Source of the DNA: Lavandula angustifolia | Taxonomy: Eukaryota; Streptophyta; Magnoliopsida; Lamiales; Lamiaceae | DNA length: 64,000 nucleotides | Direction: 5' to 3' | Assembly: GCA_028984105.1 (NCBI GenBank) | Contig: CM054826.1 | Location: forward strand, 11,639,838 to 11,703,837 | Part shown: one piece after another, positions 47,801 through 59,914 of the stretch | Layout: every line of letters starts with the position of its first letter | Numbering within the stretch: position 1 is the first letter of the stretch | Notes under the pieces: generated by a model | What the model saw: only the letters and a program-made list of their open reading frames with translations | What the model was told of the DNA's origin: nothing | Database searches by the model: none | Position numbers and translations under genes: made by a program

Positions 47801-48750
47801 GTTAGCCATATAAGGAGTGCAGAAACCCACAAGTAAAAGTTAATAAAGCCATAGCTAGGTTTATGAGTTACCCACGGTCATGGATCAAAACCTCATGCCA
47901 AAAAACATAGGGAAAATATGTGCAGGAGAACGGCCCTATAAATATGACTTTAGCTAACAAGCAGTAACTTAGAATGTACTACAAAACAACAAACAGCCTT
48001 CATCTTCACCAAGGCTTTAAAAGATTTCAAGTAAAATATCCACTATTAGATAAGTAGTGAGCATACCAGCACCCATTGCTGCAGTCATGTCGTGACTGTA
48101 CGTTTCAGATTTGTCTCCTACTTTCGACGTCTCATTTTCTGTACTGGGAACAGAACCAGGTGCTGCCTAAAATTTCATCAAAAAAAAAAAAACAGCTAAG
48201 TAAGGATTCCAATAAGACTGAAAACTCATAGTTGCAGAAACAAGATAGATTATGGAAAACAGAAGTGAAACTATGGACTCAATATAATCAAGTACAATTT
48301 CAACCAAGAAAAATCACGCAAAAGAAAATACTTCACTCCTACACAAGGTACCACATTTCTGACCTCCGCAACGACGACGGATCTTCGAGATAAACCAGCT
48401 CTTTTAAGTTTAACCATCGTCTGCACCAAAATGGTTTATTAAGATGCATCACATGCATTATAATCAATCTCGCCCACAAAAAGAATAAAAACGTAAGGAG
48501 AAACAAAGAAGCATTATTCTCCTATTTTTACCAACGAAGTAACACCCGACGAAGGTTTTCCAGAATACCAGGTGAAGCTCTGCCGAGGCAGAGCCGAGGT
48601 TCTGCCCAAAAAAATCAGAAATCAATCAACAAACAAGTGATATGCAATTCACAAAAACAATAAGAGAATCGAAATTCAAACAAAATCCCATCAATGTAAA
48701 CGGCTGCAAGTGGCGTAAACGAACCTCGAAATAATCTGGAGGCAATTCAT
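44849..48750 (-). CDS. SEX4: Phosphoglucan phosphatase SEX4 (DSP4)
   Basis: Fourteen minus-strand exons: 48750-48725, 48601-48532, 48420-48364, 48166-48067, 47779-47703, 47643-47567, 47422-47342, 47187-47055, 46493-46434, 46170-46114, 45866-45771, 45506-45447, 45317-45210 and 44980-44849, all in phase, 377 aa (Arabidopsis SEX4 about 379). MNCLQ opens a chloroplast transit peptide. The dual-specificity phosphatase domain has the general acid Asp in RDFDAF (D164) and the P-loop CTAGLGRA with C196 and R202. A CBM48 starch-binding domain follows (GLDIGWGQRIPLSYD, FEYKY-type GRYEYKYIVDGEW) and then the C-terminal helix. SEX4 removes phosphate from starch in plastids so amylases can degrade it. Odd point: Leu195 replaces the His that normally precedes the catalytic Cys. 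It lies next to the At3g52170 and PHF1 homologues. Confidence 0.92.
46341..46406. repeat. Two 33-bp tandem repeats in a SEX4 intron
   Basis: AATGGTGTTCGTTAACCAAG plus 13 further bases is repeated exactly once, next to the exon at 46434. It has no effect on the coding sequence. Confidence 0.9.
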
Positions 48751-49256
48751 CTCCACTGGGGCAAATTATCAAGAACTGAAAAAACCTTCTCCAAGGGTCC
48801 AGCTTTGTCTATCGGTTTCAGTTCTGTGATGGCGGTAAGATATTTTTATCAATGATCATCGTGATTGTATATATGGAAATTGGCGTGTAGTTGAATCGAC
48901 CCACAAAGATATCAAACTTTTGGATGATCCTTCAATGGTGCCATGTGGAGAATGTGAAACTGCCACTTTTTAGTTACTTCTTTCCATTTATTAAAATTTA
49001 CCTTTCGTGGTGAAGTCGGTTAACTTGTTTAATTAAAGGTTGTAGTAATGCTCGAGCTTCCCCTAATTTTGGATCTGGTAATATGCAATTTCAATGAAGT
49101 GCGGTTCAAGCTTTAAATATTTTATTACAATGAAATTATAAAAGTAACGATTAAAAATTGCAAGTGGGTAGGAACTGATATCGTTTACAGAAGATCGTTT
49201 TACATATTTGATCGCTGAATCTATAGAATAAAAGTGTATACAGTTCAGTTAAGCTC
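48751..49256. promoter_or_regulatory. SEX4 upstream region
   Basis: About 500 bp upstream of the SEX4 start on the minus strand. The first 100 bp look like leader. No clear TATA box or other motif was identified. Confidence 0.35.
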
Positions 49257-49259
49257 TAA

Positions 49260-50284
49260 GAGCAAGTCCAATGGAGCTGCAATTTGAGTTTTGTAGTTCA
49301 AAACTCAATCCAACCATGCTGCAAAATAAACTGCAAAACTCAAATTTCTTCAGTTTTTGTACAGTAAATAGGTAGAAATCCGTTTTTACTGGAGCTGCCT
49401 GCATAGGACTAATTTGCAAAAAAAAGTATTTTCATTGTTTTCAATTTTCGCCCTAAATTTGTTGTCATTCACATAAAGCCCCAAATCCATGAATTCAAAG
49501 GGAAAAACTTGCTACGTTTTTACTGTTACTTACCGGAATCGAGAGTTCATCTTGCTGCATAGGACTGATTCGAATCGATCTATTTGCTGCATAGGACTGA
49601 TTCGAATCGAGAGTTCATCTTGCTGCATAGGAATGAATTTGTTGTCATTCACATAAAGCCTGCATAGGACTGATTTTTATTTGCTCTTGCTGGCGATCTG
49701 ATTTTCACCTTCCTTTTTGGGGAGGGATGAGGATGAGAGAGTGAGGAGAAAACTAGGGATGAAAGAAGAGAAAAATGGCGAAGGTGTGGGGGGAGAGAGA
49801 GAGGGATGATTGTAATTGAATTTAATTTTCCTTCATCTTCTTTTATTAAATTAGTCAACAAATTAGTTTATCTTATTCCTTATTTATTTTGTTATTCATT
49901 GTTATTTCTTATTTAATTAAATCAAGATTTTATTTTCTTATTTAATCAAGATATTTTTTTCCTTATTCCTTATTTACTTAAATTATTTAGTTGATAGTGA
50001 AAACAAATACATAGTTTTGAAATAAAATACAAGACTTACTAGAAATTAAGAAAGACATAATGAAAACAAATACATGTAGGTAGAAAAATATGTAATTAGG
50101 AAAGTGAAATGTACCAATGTGTAATTAAGAAAAATATGTAGGTAGAATTGAAAGGTATTTTGTGAAATGATATAAAAAGTTAATATTCTTTTGGCCAGGT
50201 TTGATGGTTGGAGATAAATTACTGTTTAATGTGACAGAAACTGAAAAATGGGTATTGATTTTGAGTTTGAGGTTGGAGATGTTC
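49260..50284. mobile_element. Harbinger-like non-autonomous element, copy 2
   Basis: About 1.03 kb, flanked by TAA on each side (49257-49259 and 50285-50287). Left end GAGCAAGTCCAATGGAG; the reverse of the right end is GAACATCTCCAACCTC. The right-hand 200 bp are the reverse complement of the start of copy 1, nearly identical, while the middle is unrelated to copy 1. The middle contains direct repeats of CTGCATAGGACTGATTCGAA. No transposase. Confidence 0.8.
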
Positions 50285-51370
50285 TAACCGATGTCCGCAA
50301 ATTATTCTTTTATTAATTTACCCCATTAGAATTCAACATAATCTACTTCCATCATATCCATTATATTCTGGGCATCCTCCACGACAGTTTGAATGTCTGA
50401 TCGAGCAGCTTGATTCCCTGCAATAGGAAAGTTCCAGAAGGAATCTGAATTCTCAAAGAAGAAGTATCCCACAAACAGCCCCAGTAGCAGCAAGTAGATT
50501 TGCCAATCTGCAAATAGAAGTAAAACAGAGTTAAACCAATCAATCTATACTCTGGTCATTCGGTTGAGGGCGAATATGGACGAGAATCCGATAGAGATAC
50601 CTTTCCAATCAGTAGGAACTGTAAGTTTCGTCGCCATTACTCCCCATTCATTGGAAGTGGTAAGTACTACCATGCAAATCCAAAAGCAGTCCATCCTATC
50701 ATGCTTTGTCTTATTGAGAAAGTCCCAGGTGTAATATACATAACACAGGAACAGAAAACATCAATCTTTCAACAGTAAAAACCATGCCCAAAACCTTACC
50801 TTTCACTAGGACAAAACTCCAAGGATGTATGTGATTTTGGAACCAAGGTGTGTAGCCTCTTACTCCAATGGCGGACCTCCATATTTTTCAATTCAACAAC
50901 ACATATATCTCCATCCTTGCTCCCCCTTAAATTTAAGAGAGAGATGATTTTTCATGAAGGTAATTTAAATCACTTAACAGTTTGGAAATGATCACCAAAA
51001 ATGTCCAGTCAGTAATTGGCATATAACAAAAGTTGATGCTAACATATGCAAAGTTTTATAAATTTCAAAAAAAAAAAAAAAAAAGAAGAAGAAGAAGAAG
51101 CTGCAAAGTTTATCTCACTAAATTTGTTTGAAGCATAAAATTATCCAGGAGAAACAGATTCCCAAGGCTTTCTACATATCTATCTAACAAGACGCAATCT
51201 TAATAACAGCTATCCAATTTGGTGTGCCTCTGTGCATCTATTGAGAAAGATGCATTCCAATATCGCACATCTTAGGCAAAGGCAATAATGCAAGCAAAGT
51301 ATTTACTTCCAAGGAATACAATATAATCTATTACTTCTTAAAAGCTACATCTAATAAAAACACTGTTTAG

Positions 51371-51490
51371 TCCGGTCACATCAGCCTTACCCCCCCTTCC
51401 ACCCCACCCCGTTGCTTTCCGAGTTTCGCGCGCCACGTTCGCGCCATACTTGTACGTGCCCAGTTCAACCTCCCGTCGGCGACCATGCTT
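51371..51490. repeat. GC-rich direct repeat, left copy
   Basis: A segment containing CGAGTTTCGCGCGCCACGTT and CGCGCCATACTTGTACGTG, repeated in diverged form at about 52571-52682. The two copies bracket the tandem array. GC content is far above that of the surroundings. Origin unknown. Confidence 0.6.
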
Positions 51491-51544
51491 AGACGTCGCC
51501 GCTTGTTCAGCCGGCAAGATATCGTGTCTCGTATATTTTTATTC

Positions 51545-52340
51545 TGCTGAGGTCTGCTATTTAAGCAAACATCAGGTGATGCGACGTAAGCTCATGATAT
51601 CACTCACCTGATAGAACTTTCTGCTGATTCTGTCTACTACTGATTTCATTATCAACTACTGCCTCGAATATAACTAAATTGATAGAGCTTTTACTGAGTT
51701 TGTAGAGGTTTCTTCTGCTAAGGTCTGCTATTTAAGCAAACATCAGGTGATGTCACGTTAGTTCATAATATCAAACAGCTGATAAAACTTTCTACTAATT
51801 CTGCGTACTACTTATTTGATTATCAGCTACTGGCTCTGATAAAGCTTTCTACTGATTCTATCTACTACTGATTTTATTATTAGCTATTCTGTCTACTACT
51901 GAATTAATTATCAACTACTGCCTGGAATATCACTAAGCTGATAGAGCTTTTACTGAGTCTGTAGAGGTTTCTTCTGCTAAGGTCTGCCATTTAAGCAAAC
52001 ATCAGGTGATGCGACGTTAGTTCATGATATCACACAGCTGATAAAACTTTCTACTGAATCAGTCTACTACTTATTTGATTATCAGCTACTACTTATTTGA
52101 TTATTAGGTACTGCCTGGAATATTACTAATCTGATAAAGCTTTCTTCTGATTCTATCTACTACTGATTTGAATATCAGCTATTCATTCTGTAATATCACT
52201 AAGGTGATAAAGCTTTCTACTGATTCTGTTTAGAACTGGTTTGATTATCAGCTACTTACTGAAATATCAGTAAAGTTTTGTACTGATCCTGCCTCCTGCT
52301 GGTTCATGGATCAGTTGGTGGCTTAGAAAAGCTTTGTACT
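51545..52340. repeat. Tandem array of a CTACTGATT-rich repeat
   Basis: Three long units start with AGGTCTGCTATTTAAGCAAA at about 51550, 51721 and 51980 (periods of about 171 and 259 bp). Within them a shorter module of about 70-90 bp recurs (TTCTACTGATTCTGTCTACT, then GATTATCAGCTACTGCCTGG). Both a long and a short period are present. No coding frame. Confidence 0.8.
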
Positions 52341-52570
52341 GATTCTGTCTTCATCTGAACACATATATCGTATGATACATTTAAATTGTACCGATTCTCG
52401 TCTTCATCCGAACACGTATATGCTCGAACACATATACCGTATGATACATTTAAATTGTACGCCTAAGCAGAGGACCGGCGTGGCCCTAACAGACTCGAAA
52501 GGTCTACATCTACATTTTCCTCCATAGATAATTCTTTATAAATGCATCTTTATATAACTGCATTTCTATT

Positions 52571-52682
52571 TCCAGTCACATCCGCCTTTTTTCGAGTTTC
52601 GCGTGCCTCATTCGCGCCATACTTAAACGTGTGCATTTCAACTGCTTCCATCGGTGATCACGTTAATGCCATGCTTGTACAT
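52571..52682. repeat. GC-rich direct repeat, right copy
   Basis: Contains CGAGTTTCGCGTGCCTCATT and CGCGCCATACTTAAACGTG, matching the left copy at 51371 in the same orientation, with several substitutions and small gaps. Confidence 0.6.
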
Positions 52683-53994
52683 ATCCATTAGGTCTGAAAA
52701 TGGGTTAGTTGTATATGTATTTAATTCAAGTACATCTTCTTTTATTGAATTATTTATTATTATTCTTTATTATTCCTTAGTTTTTTTAAATCAAGCATTA
52801 GTTCCTTATTTAATCAACGTGTTTTTTTTTGTTATATCTTATTTACTTTAATTAGTTAGCTTATACTGAAAACAAATATATGATTTCAAAATAAAATAAG
52901 AGACTTATTACTGAGTAAGTATGACATTAGAGGTGGAAAATTTCCAGAAACAGATAAGATGATGGAACGAGTGATGGATAGCAAATTATTCTTTTATTTT
53001 AGATTTATAATTATTTACTTAAAAATTATTTATAATAAAAATATTTTAGAAATAACCTCAAATTTGTAAGAAATTATAATAATCTAAGATTTATTATTAT
53101 TGTATTTTAATAAATAAATTTTTGTAATATATAAGAAGAGTAAAGGGCAGCTGTAACTTGAATATGTTCAGCTATAAAATTTTTGTATTTTAAATAAAGA
53201 TTATGGTATAAAGAATTATCGGTTGAGCTAGGTCTGCTTTGGATCCTACCGAATCGTCTCAATGAAAAGCGGAGTATCGGTAGAAGCGAACTACCGATGA
53301 TATTTGGTATCAACGGATGCGAGAACAACCATCAACGCTTTCTATCGGTAGAAGTCAACTACTAAAAACAATGAACTCAAGACAAAAAATCGTATGAAGA
53401 TTCGGTTGAGAGAATCATACCGCATACGTAAGGGGGAATATGCATATCGCAGTAAAACATGTATTTCTAAGTAACCACCGATGATCGAAAAGTTTAGTCG
53501 AAGAGGTTTGAGTATTTATTTAATTATTATCTTAAGAAGTATGCTCGCATTTACTCTCACTCGCATTTTACAAGCGTTCATTTCATTTTAAAGATTCTAA
53601 GTCAAGTAGAAAAATCATGTTCAAGCATTTCGACTTAGAATTTAATGCTCCCCGCAAAGTGCATTTAACGCATGTCTTGTCTACCTTTATATTACTCATT
53701 TCCTACCAATTATAGATGTGCGGCGATGGAATGTATTTTAACTTTAATCTCCCAGTCAAAAAGTCAAAATCGATCAAAACCGATTTCAATCACCGCCGTT
53801 GGATTAAAAACCTCATCAGTTATCTTTATCAAAACTCTTCGCTTTTTCATTCGCATATCATCTTTCCGTCATTTTCAACTTCAAAAGCTTTTTCCGAAAC
53901 TTCCATTATTCAAAGATAAAATTCTCAAAGCTTTTTAATTTTACCGTAATCATTGTTCTCTATTTAAATCTCTGCCGACCTATTCAATTTTCAA

Positions 53995-56900
53995 GTGCTA
54001 ATGAGATTTTTGCAAATTACAATGGCGACGGTTCGTAATCCCGCGAACATCGACGACATTATAAAGTCCAGGATTCGGTTCGAACCGGCCATGGGCGATG
54101 GACAAAGGGGCATTCCATACATGCAGGATGTATTCGATCTATTGGAGGAATCGGGCTCAACCGGGCCGGTGTCATACTATCCGAAGAACTATTTGCCCTG
54201 CACAAGTAGCCGAGGTGTATTTCAATTGGAGGACTCTGAGATGATGGGACCGAGATTTCAAGCGTTCTCATACTTGAAGGAAACCGAGCGTATGTTTGGG
54301 AAGGCCAAATTGTTAATCTCAAAATCGAGATGCTCCGCAATGGCTTTCGATTTGCCCACGCAAGAAGGTATCTCTCCAATCGGTTATAAAGAAGATCAAA
54401 TCAATACCTATGTGCGTAAATTCGCATGGAAGGAACGATATAGTTTTCAAAACCGCCCTTCGTAAGAATCACCGCTACCTCAATACAGGGGTTAGCATAC
54501 GTGGTGTCACATATACCGACAAGTTCACCGGATCATACGATCAACCGTCAAAGCCCGTAATACAATTGATGATGGTGATCGACGACGTAGTCGAAGTCAA
54601 TCGGGTGGATTTTTATGTAGCGAGAGATGAAGCGCTCGAGCACGTAAATTTGTAGCCTCATCTACTGGAGAAAGGAGATTAGTTAAAGTTGGGAAGCTAC
54701 TATATGGCACGAAGATGTCATTGATGATTCGGACTTACGCATCGTAAAGATCAAGCATTTGCCGATTCTAAGTTTTTCGACAAGAATTCGATAAAATTTC
54801 GCACGAAGTCGCCACTCGAAAAGTCAATCGGTCGAGGCCGGTACCAACGATAAGAGGGATGCATCGATATGCCTTCTCGCGTCGATCCGCCGAAAAGGAA
54901 GAGACTCAAAGACGCCGCGAACTACCGAGGTTCAAGCTCAAACTACTCGAGATCGTCTCTTCTCTACCACCTACCGAGGAGGAGCCTCCACTAAACGCCG
55001 ACGCAGAATGGCCGATCCTACATCAAGGATAAAGTCCAGTGGATAAGCTCCTCAGAGACTCAGTCAAACAACGCTGGACAGACTGAAGAAGTCTCTACTG
55101 AGTGGACGATTATGCATACCATTCGTCTACGTGCTACGGGAGAAATTCATACTCAAATTCCGGATATAGCCAAGCACGACGACTTGGTGAACATAGCAAT
55201 AAGTGGCAAGAGTTCGGATGTTGCTCGAGATTTCTCACTGGGATGTATTTATTGATTATATCGTAAATCATCGGCCATGACTCTACTAACCGAAGAACAA
55301 GAGCTTCAATCGCCTATTGGGTTCGGGGAACCAACTGATATAAGCATGTTTCGAAGACCTCCGTGCCGCCATGCGCCGCACCGCTAAGTCTAAGGTCAGC
55401 AGCATCTGTGTCGAGCCCTTCTCCACCATCCAATCCAGCACAACAACGATGATGACATGGATACGGGATCACCCAAGGAAGCGAGATAAGGGAGGATCTG
55501 GCCGAGGGAAATACTCCCCTTGGCGAACAGTGGCACCTCACCACCATCGAAGCATCGGGTGAAGCCCCAACAACCTCACACCCAAGTACAGGTCGCCTAG
55601 CAATGACCGAGCCGAGGATAGGAACCAAGCAGATTCAAGTCTAAATCAAAACGCTCCTTATCCTCACAATCAATCGGAAGAGCAATTCGAAGGCAAGGAA
55701 AAAAAGAATCGGTTGCTAGCGTAAGAAGTTCACAACGAATGGGCTAACCTCTCTAAAGCTCGGAAGAAGAGTTTTGACAAGCCGACAAAAGGAATCAACA
55801 AGGTCACGAATGCGCCTACTCCTCAAGTTGATATCCGGGGAGATTGTTGAAACAAAGACTGAAAGCTCGAGAAGATGGATTTAGCAACTCAAAATGAGCA
55901 GACTACTCACGACTCAGACAGAAAGAATTCTCCGAACCGCCGACTAAGAGTCTAGCGTAAGTCCAACAAAAGATGGATGAGAGGAATAAAGTCTGCAACC
56001 TCTAAAGCCTTCGTAAAGCTATAATTCAACAAAGCAGAGGCTCTCAAACAAATCCAAAAAGAAATCACTCTATCTCAAGATCAAGCTCTACCGCAACTAC
56101 GCCGAGAATCACCGCTCAACTCAAACGTCGCGTACCCGATCGGGAGCAAGATTGGGAAAATTATCGCGATGCAAAGAAAGGATTTTGACGCAACAGCCTA
56201 CACTTATCAAAGATGTATGCTTCAAGATTCGTAAAGAAGTTGTTGAAATTAAAACCCACCTATCCACGATCGCCCCCTACCGATAATGCCAAAAAAGGGG
56301 GAAATAGTATCAAAGCGGGGAAATGGTATCGAAGAAATGATATCACGGGATGGAAATGGGGAAATAGGAATCAAGAAGAAAATGTCGAGGCGAGAACTTC
56401 GGGACAAGTGGAAAGAGCGAGAAGAGACAAGTAAGGACTCGGGAGGAGAGTCACCGAAAAAGAAATCCCAACGCACTCGGGACGAGAGGGAGCTCGGAGA
56501 AAGAAATCGGACAAGTCCAAGCTACGAAGGAGATGTTTCACACTACACAGCCGCAATAAGTTCCGCACTTCTCCGGGAGTACGCACCACCCAAGTCCAAC
56601 ATGTGCCCGATACAGAGCAAATCAACGATGAAACAAAGAACTCAAAGACATAGAGGATATAACTCGATTTATCAACAAGAAGATGATGAAGATCACGATC
56701 ACCGCCACCACGAAGGTCCGCTAAGGAAATTGTTATCGAAGATACCCACAACCTTCACCAACTCCGAAATTCAAATCAAGAATGGAGCGAGAGTGCTTAT
56801 GATCAAGAAGTAGCTCGAAGCTCCAAGATCAACTCGACAGAGAACATCGATCGAGGAAGCTAAAACCGAAGAAGAAACCTCGAAGAAGCCAATGCGAAAA

Positions 56901-57752
56901 ATTTCTAAAGGCATAGCGAAGCAACTAGCCAAGAAAAGAAGAAAGCTCGACAGAGATAATCAAAGCAATGAAGCTAACCATAAAGCAACCGCACTCGAAG
57001 CACGTATCATTGTTCGTAGTTATCCAACAAATCTTACACCCGAACAGAAGCCGAGGATACAGACTACATGGGAAGCTACGCCGGCAGGATCGAATTTAAG
57101 AAGAGGAGATTCAAGGTCGGCAGCTCTCCGGAAAAGAAAAGACTGGCCGATATGGCTAAGATGATCGCCTTATCTAAAAAGCCAAGCATGATCTAAGAAA
57201 GCGCATCCCAAGAGGATCAAAGTACGTAAGAATAGCTCCTACGGGACCCTACATAAAGAAGATTGTTCCTCATACGCAGACAAATGGGTACCGCCCAACT
57301 GAATGAGGAATGGGAATTGCTCAAAGAATCCTTCATAAAGAGCTTCTACGTATGGACGTATTTCCCTCCGGATACATCACCGAAAGGGGCATTTGACGAA
57401 GTTCATGTATATGTTTGATTTCCAAACTAAAAGATCGCCTCCTGGATATAATGAAGAAAGAGAATATTCCATTCAAAGCTCCAAACCCTTCAAGCGATAT
57501 CCACCTCCTAGAACAACACGAGGAGTTCTCTTGACAAAGGTAATAGAAGATGAAGTAATTCAGCAAAGACATCATTATGAGCTAAGTCAAGATCGTCCCG
57601 AAGATGATGAGGAGATTCGGATGTTGAGAACAAAGCTCTACAAATATTATTTTCCCGGAACCTCCAAACGAGAAGTCCGAAGATTTCAAAAAGAAGACTC
57701 GAAGTTCGGACGGCAAAGCATAGTAACCCTCTTTATCTTGTCGCTTTTGTAA
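53995..57752 (+). pseudogene. Decayed retroelement- or pararetrovirus-like polyprotein region
   Basis: A run of broken plus-strand frames with GC content and codon use unlike the AT-rich flanks. The best part (53995-54465, continuing in another frame to 54655) is a compact domain with PYMQDVFDLL, SSRGVFQLED and YKEDQIN. I recall similar text from plant repeat-derived or virus-like proteins but cannot name the family with confidence. Further on are Lys/Glu/Arg-rich, coiled-coil-like stretches (56213-56813) and an open frame at 57393-57752. I found no protease, reverse transcriptase or zinc knuckle. Many stops and frameshifts rule out a product. It lies inside the enlarged intron of the SEC12/PHF1-like pseudogene. 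Confidence 0.45.
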
Positions 57753-58098
57753 TAGAGATAGGAACATGTAATCTTATCATATATATATAACGAGTTCTTG
57801 TTTCTAGCCGCACAATTAATCATTGTCTTAAGTGCTTGTTTTGATTGTGTTTTTAATTTTCCACAACCGATCACTAAGTGATCCGACACACATACATAAC
57901 CAGTTTTCTCTGATCTTGCCTAAATCTTAGTCTGCTGAAATTAAGTTGGTAAGAGTATCTTGCCTAAGACAGATTACGGAAATACCGTATATGCGTTTCA
58001 GAGGGTATTATTGGGTTAAAATAAATTTGGAGTAGATAAGAAATATTAAATATAAGTTGATGCTTTAAAAATACTTAAGTTAATTTTATACCTAAAAT

Positions 58099-58131
58099 TC
58101 ACCCGTGCGTTAGCACGGGTGTTTGCCCTAG
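58099..58131 (+). mobile_element. Helitron 3' terminus
   Basis: A hairpin CACCCGTGC-gtta-GCACGGGTG (58100-58121) is followed a few bases later by CTAG (58128-58131) and then T. A GC-rich hairpin just before CTRR/T is the standard Helitron 3' end. The 5' end (TC after A) was not found, so the length is unknown; it could include much of the DNA between 50.9 and 58.1 kb. It ends 45 bp from the exon border at 58176. Confidence 0.8.
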
Positions 58132-59687
58132 TGCTAATAAAGGAAACGAGATTTAGAGAGTGACAAAGTACTTACAGTGCAAGATACGGAACTAGTAGAC
58201 ATTATTGAAGCTGGTTTTCTAAGTAACCTTTTGTGCCCTATTTTTTTCCATGTGCTAATATCCCAAACGACAGTCAGTGGTTTATCTCCTGCACACACAT
58301 CATAACTCTTCAATGTACAGATATGTATAAAAACAAATGGGTGATTGCATTTTCTATGAACTAAATGCACCAAAATACCTCTTAGAACAGAGCTAAATAA
58401 AAATGGTTTTGTCCCATTTTTAGAAAATCGGCAAAGTTCGATCCTCTCATCCTGTAACATGAACCAAATTAGAACTACGAACATATAGGGATATGATACT
58501 CAGAACTTGTTGCCAAACAGAACATACAGAGTTCCGTTCCAGAGTGGTAACTGGAGTGCCATCAGTTGCATTCCATATTCTCGCAAACCATCAGATGATG
58601 TTGAAGCTAAAATTTCTGAGTCTAAGCTGAAAAGGAGCAGAGTTTCTAGACAATATATTCACCATCAACGTTTTAGGCCAAATCGAAAATAAATCAATTC
58701 ATCAAACAAAGAGCTTAACTAAGAAGAGAATCAATCAGGCAGTGGAGCACAAACATACACTCATACAGCAAAATCAAAACCGTCAATCCTATTCAACAGT
58801 CCATTATGGGAGATTTTTTTGTAATTGTTTGAGTATCCCTCCTCATCATCAAAGGTCAAGCATTTTGACATTGTTGTCTAACAACAATAAATAAGTGGTG
58901 GCAGCAAAAGCCAACTTCAGCAGTTGCATGCTGAAATTTGAATTGCTTGTATTCAGCAGGTGATCATATCAGAGCTTAAACACAAAGTCACGAACAATCT
59001 TCGAAAATAGATCTAAAATCGACACAACACTCAATATACCTAAAATCCATGTCTTGAAATGACTTGTGAGCTCTTGGTTCTTCTACAATGGCACGCATAT
59101 TTGGCCACTCAAATATCTTAAGGTATCCATCCTTCAGATAGAAAATCAAAGAAAGAAATACTATGAGAAATAATTCTTTGCAATCATAAGTGCATAAACT
59201 CACATGCACAATATCATGATTTAAAAAGCTTACAACTCCACCAGCAGCAAATCTAGTTCCATCTACACTAAAAGCCAAGCATTTCTGCAGGCCAATTCCC
59301 TGTAGTAGAAGTTGTTCTTTTGAAGTAAGTTTTATTTTGTCCTCCCGGGCATACAACTCGAACAATCTGCAAACGGAATGAAAAATTTGTTTGGTACACA
59401 TAAATGGGAAGCCCATTCTTTCTACCTTTCATGCTACTACTTGCTTTAATCATAGAACCAAATAGTCACCATACTTGCAATTTTATTTCTTTTATTTTCT
59501 TTATCAAAAGAGCGCAAATGCTTACTTGCAATCACCTGTGCTGGTGGAACAAACTAATTCATCTCCACTTGGATGCACCGCAATAATTACCGGATCAACT
59601 CCTTCTTCAAGTTCATACTTAGCCTGCAGAATATACAGATAAAGCTCATATAAACCCCTACGTTTTTACAGAGACTCATGAAATATA

Positions 59688-59914
59688 CTCCTCCGCCTCA
59701 TAGAAAGTGTCTCCTTTATATGGGGCACGGAAATTAGACTCATAGAAAGTGTCTCCTTTATATGGGATTAAGAAATTTGTGTTGTATGATACATATTGTT
59801 TGATTTTTGGGTTGTTAATTTTGGTCCACACATTCTTTGTGTTTTTAGAAACATACACTTTATATGAGACATTCCAAAAAGAAAAATAAGACAATTTTTA
59901 TGAAACCGAGGGAG
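59688..59914. mobile_element. Stowaway-like MITE in the SEC12/PHF1-like pseudogene
   Basis: Ends CTCCTCCGCCTCATAGAAAG and (reversed) CTCCCTCGGTTTCATAAAAA, with TA on both sides. A segment of about 50 bp (CTCATAGAAAGTGTCTCCTT) is duplicated at the left end. It lies within intron 1. Confidence 0.75.

Noticed and set aside
50361..50637. A neat small gene for a 72-residue single-pass membrane protein (ATG at 50637)
   Set aside because: The sequence is the C-terminal end of SEC12/PHF1-type proteins, and upstream coding text continues beyond the ATG, so it is the tail of the split pseudogene and not a micropeptide.
51545..52340. A CRISPR-like array from the regular repeats
   Set aside because: Units are long, contiguous and diverged with no unique spacers, and this is plant nuclear DNA.
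55314..55628. 104-codon minus-strand frame in the polyprotein relic
   Set aside because: It shows no recognisable domain and lies opposite plus-strand relic text; it is most likely a chance frame.
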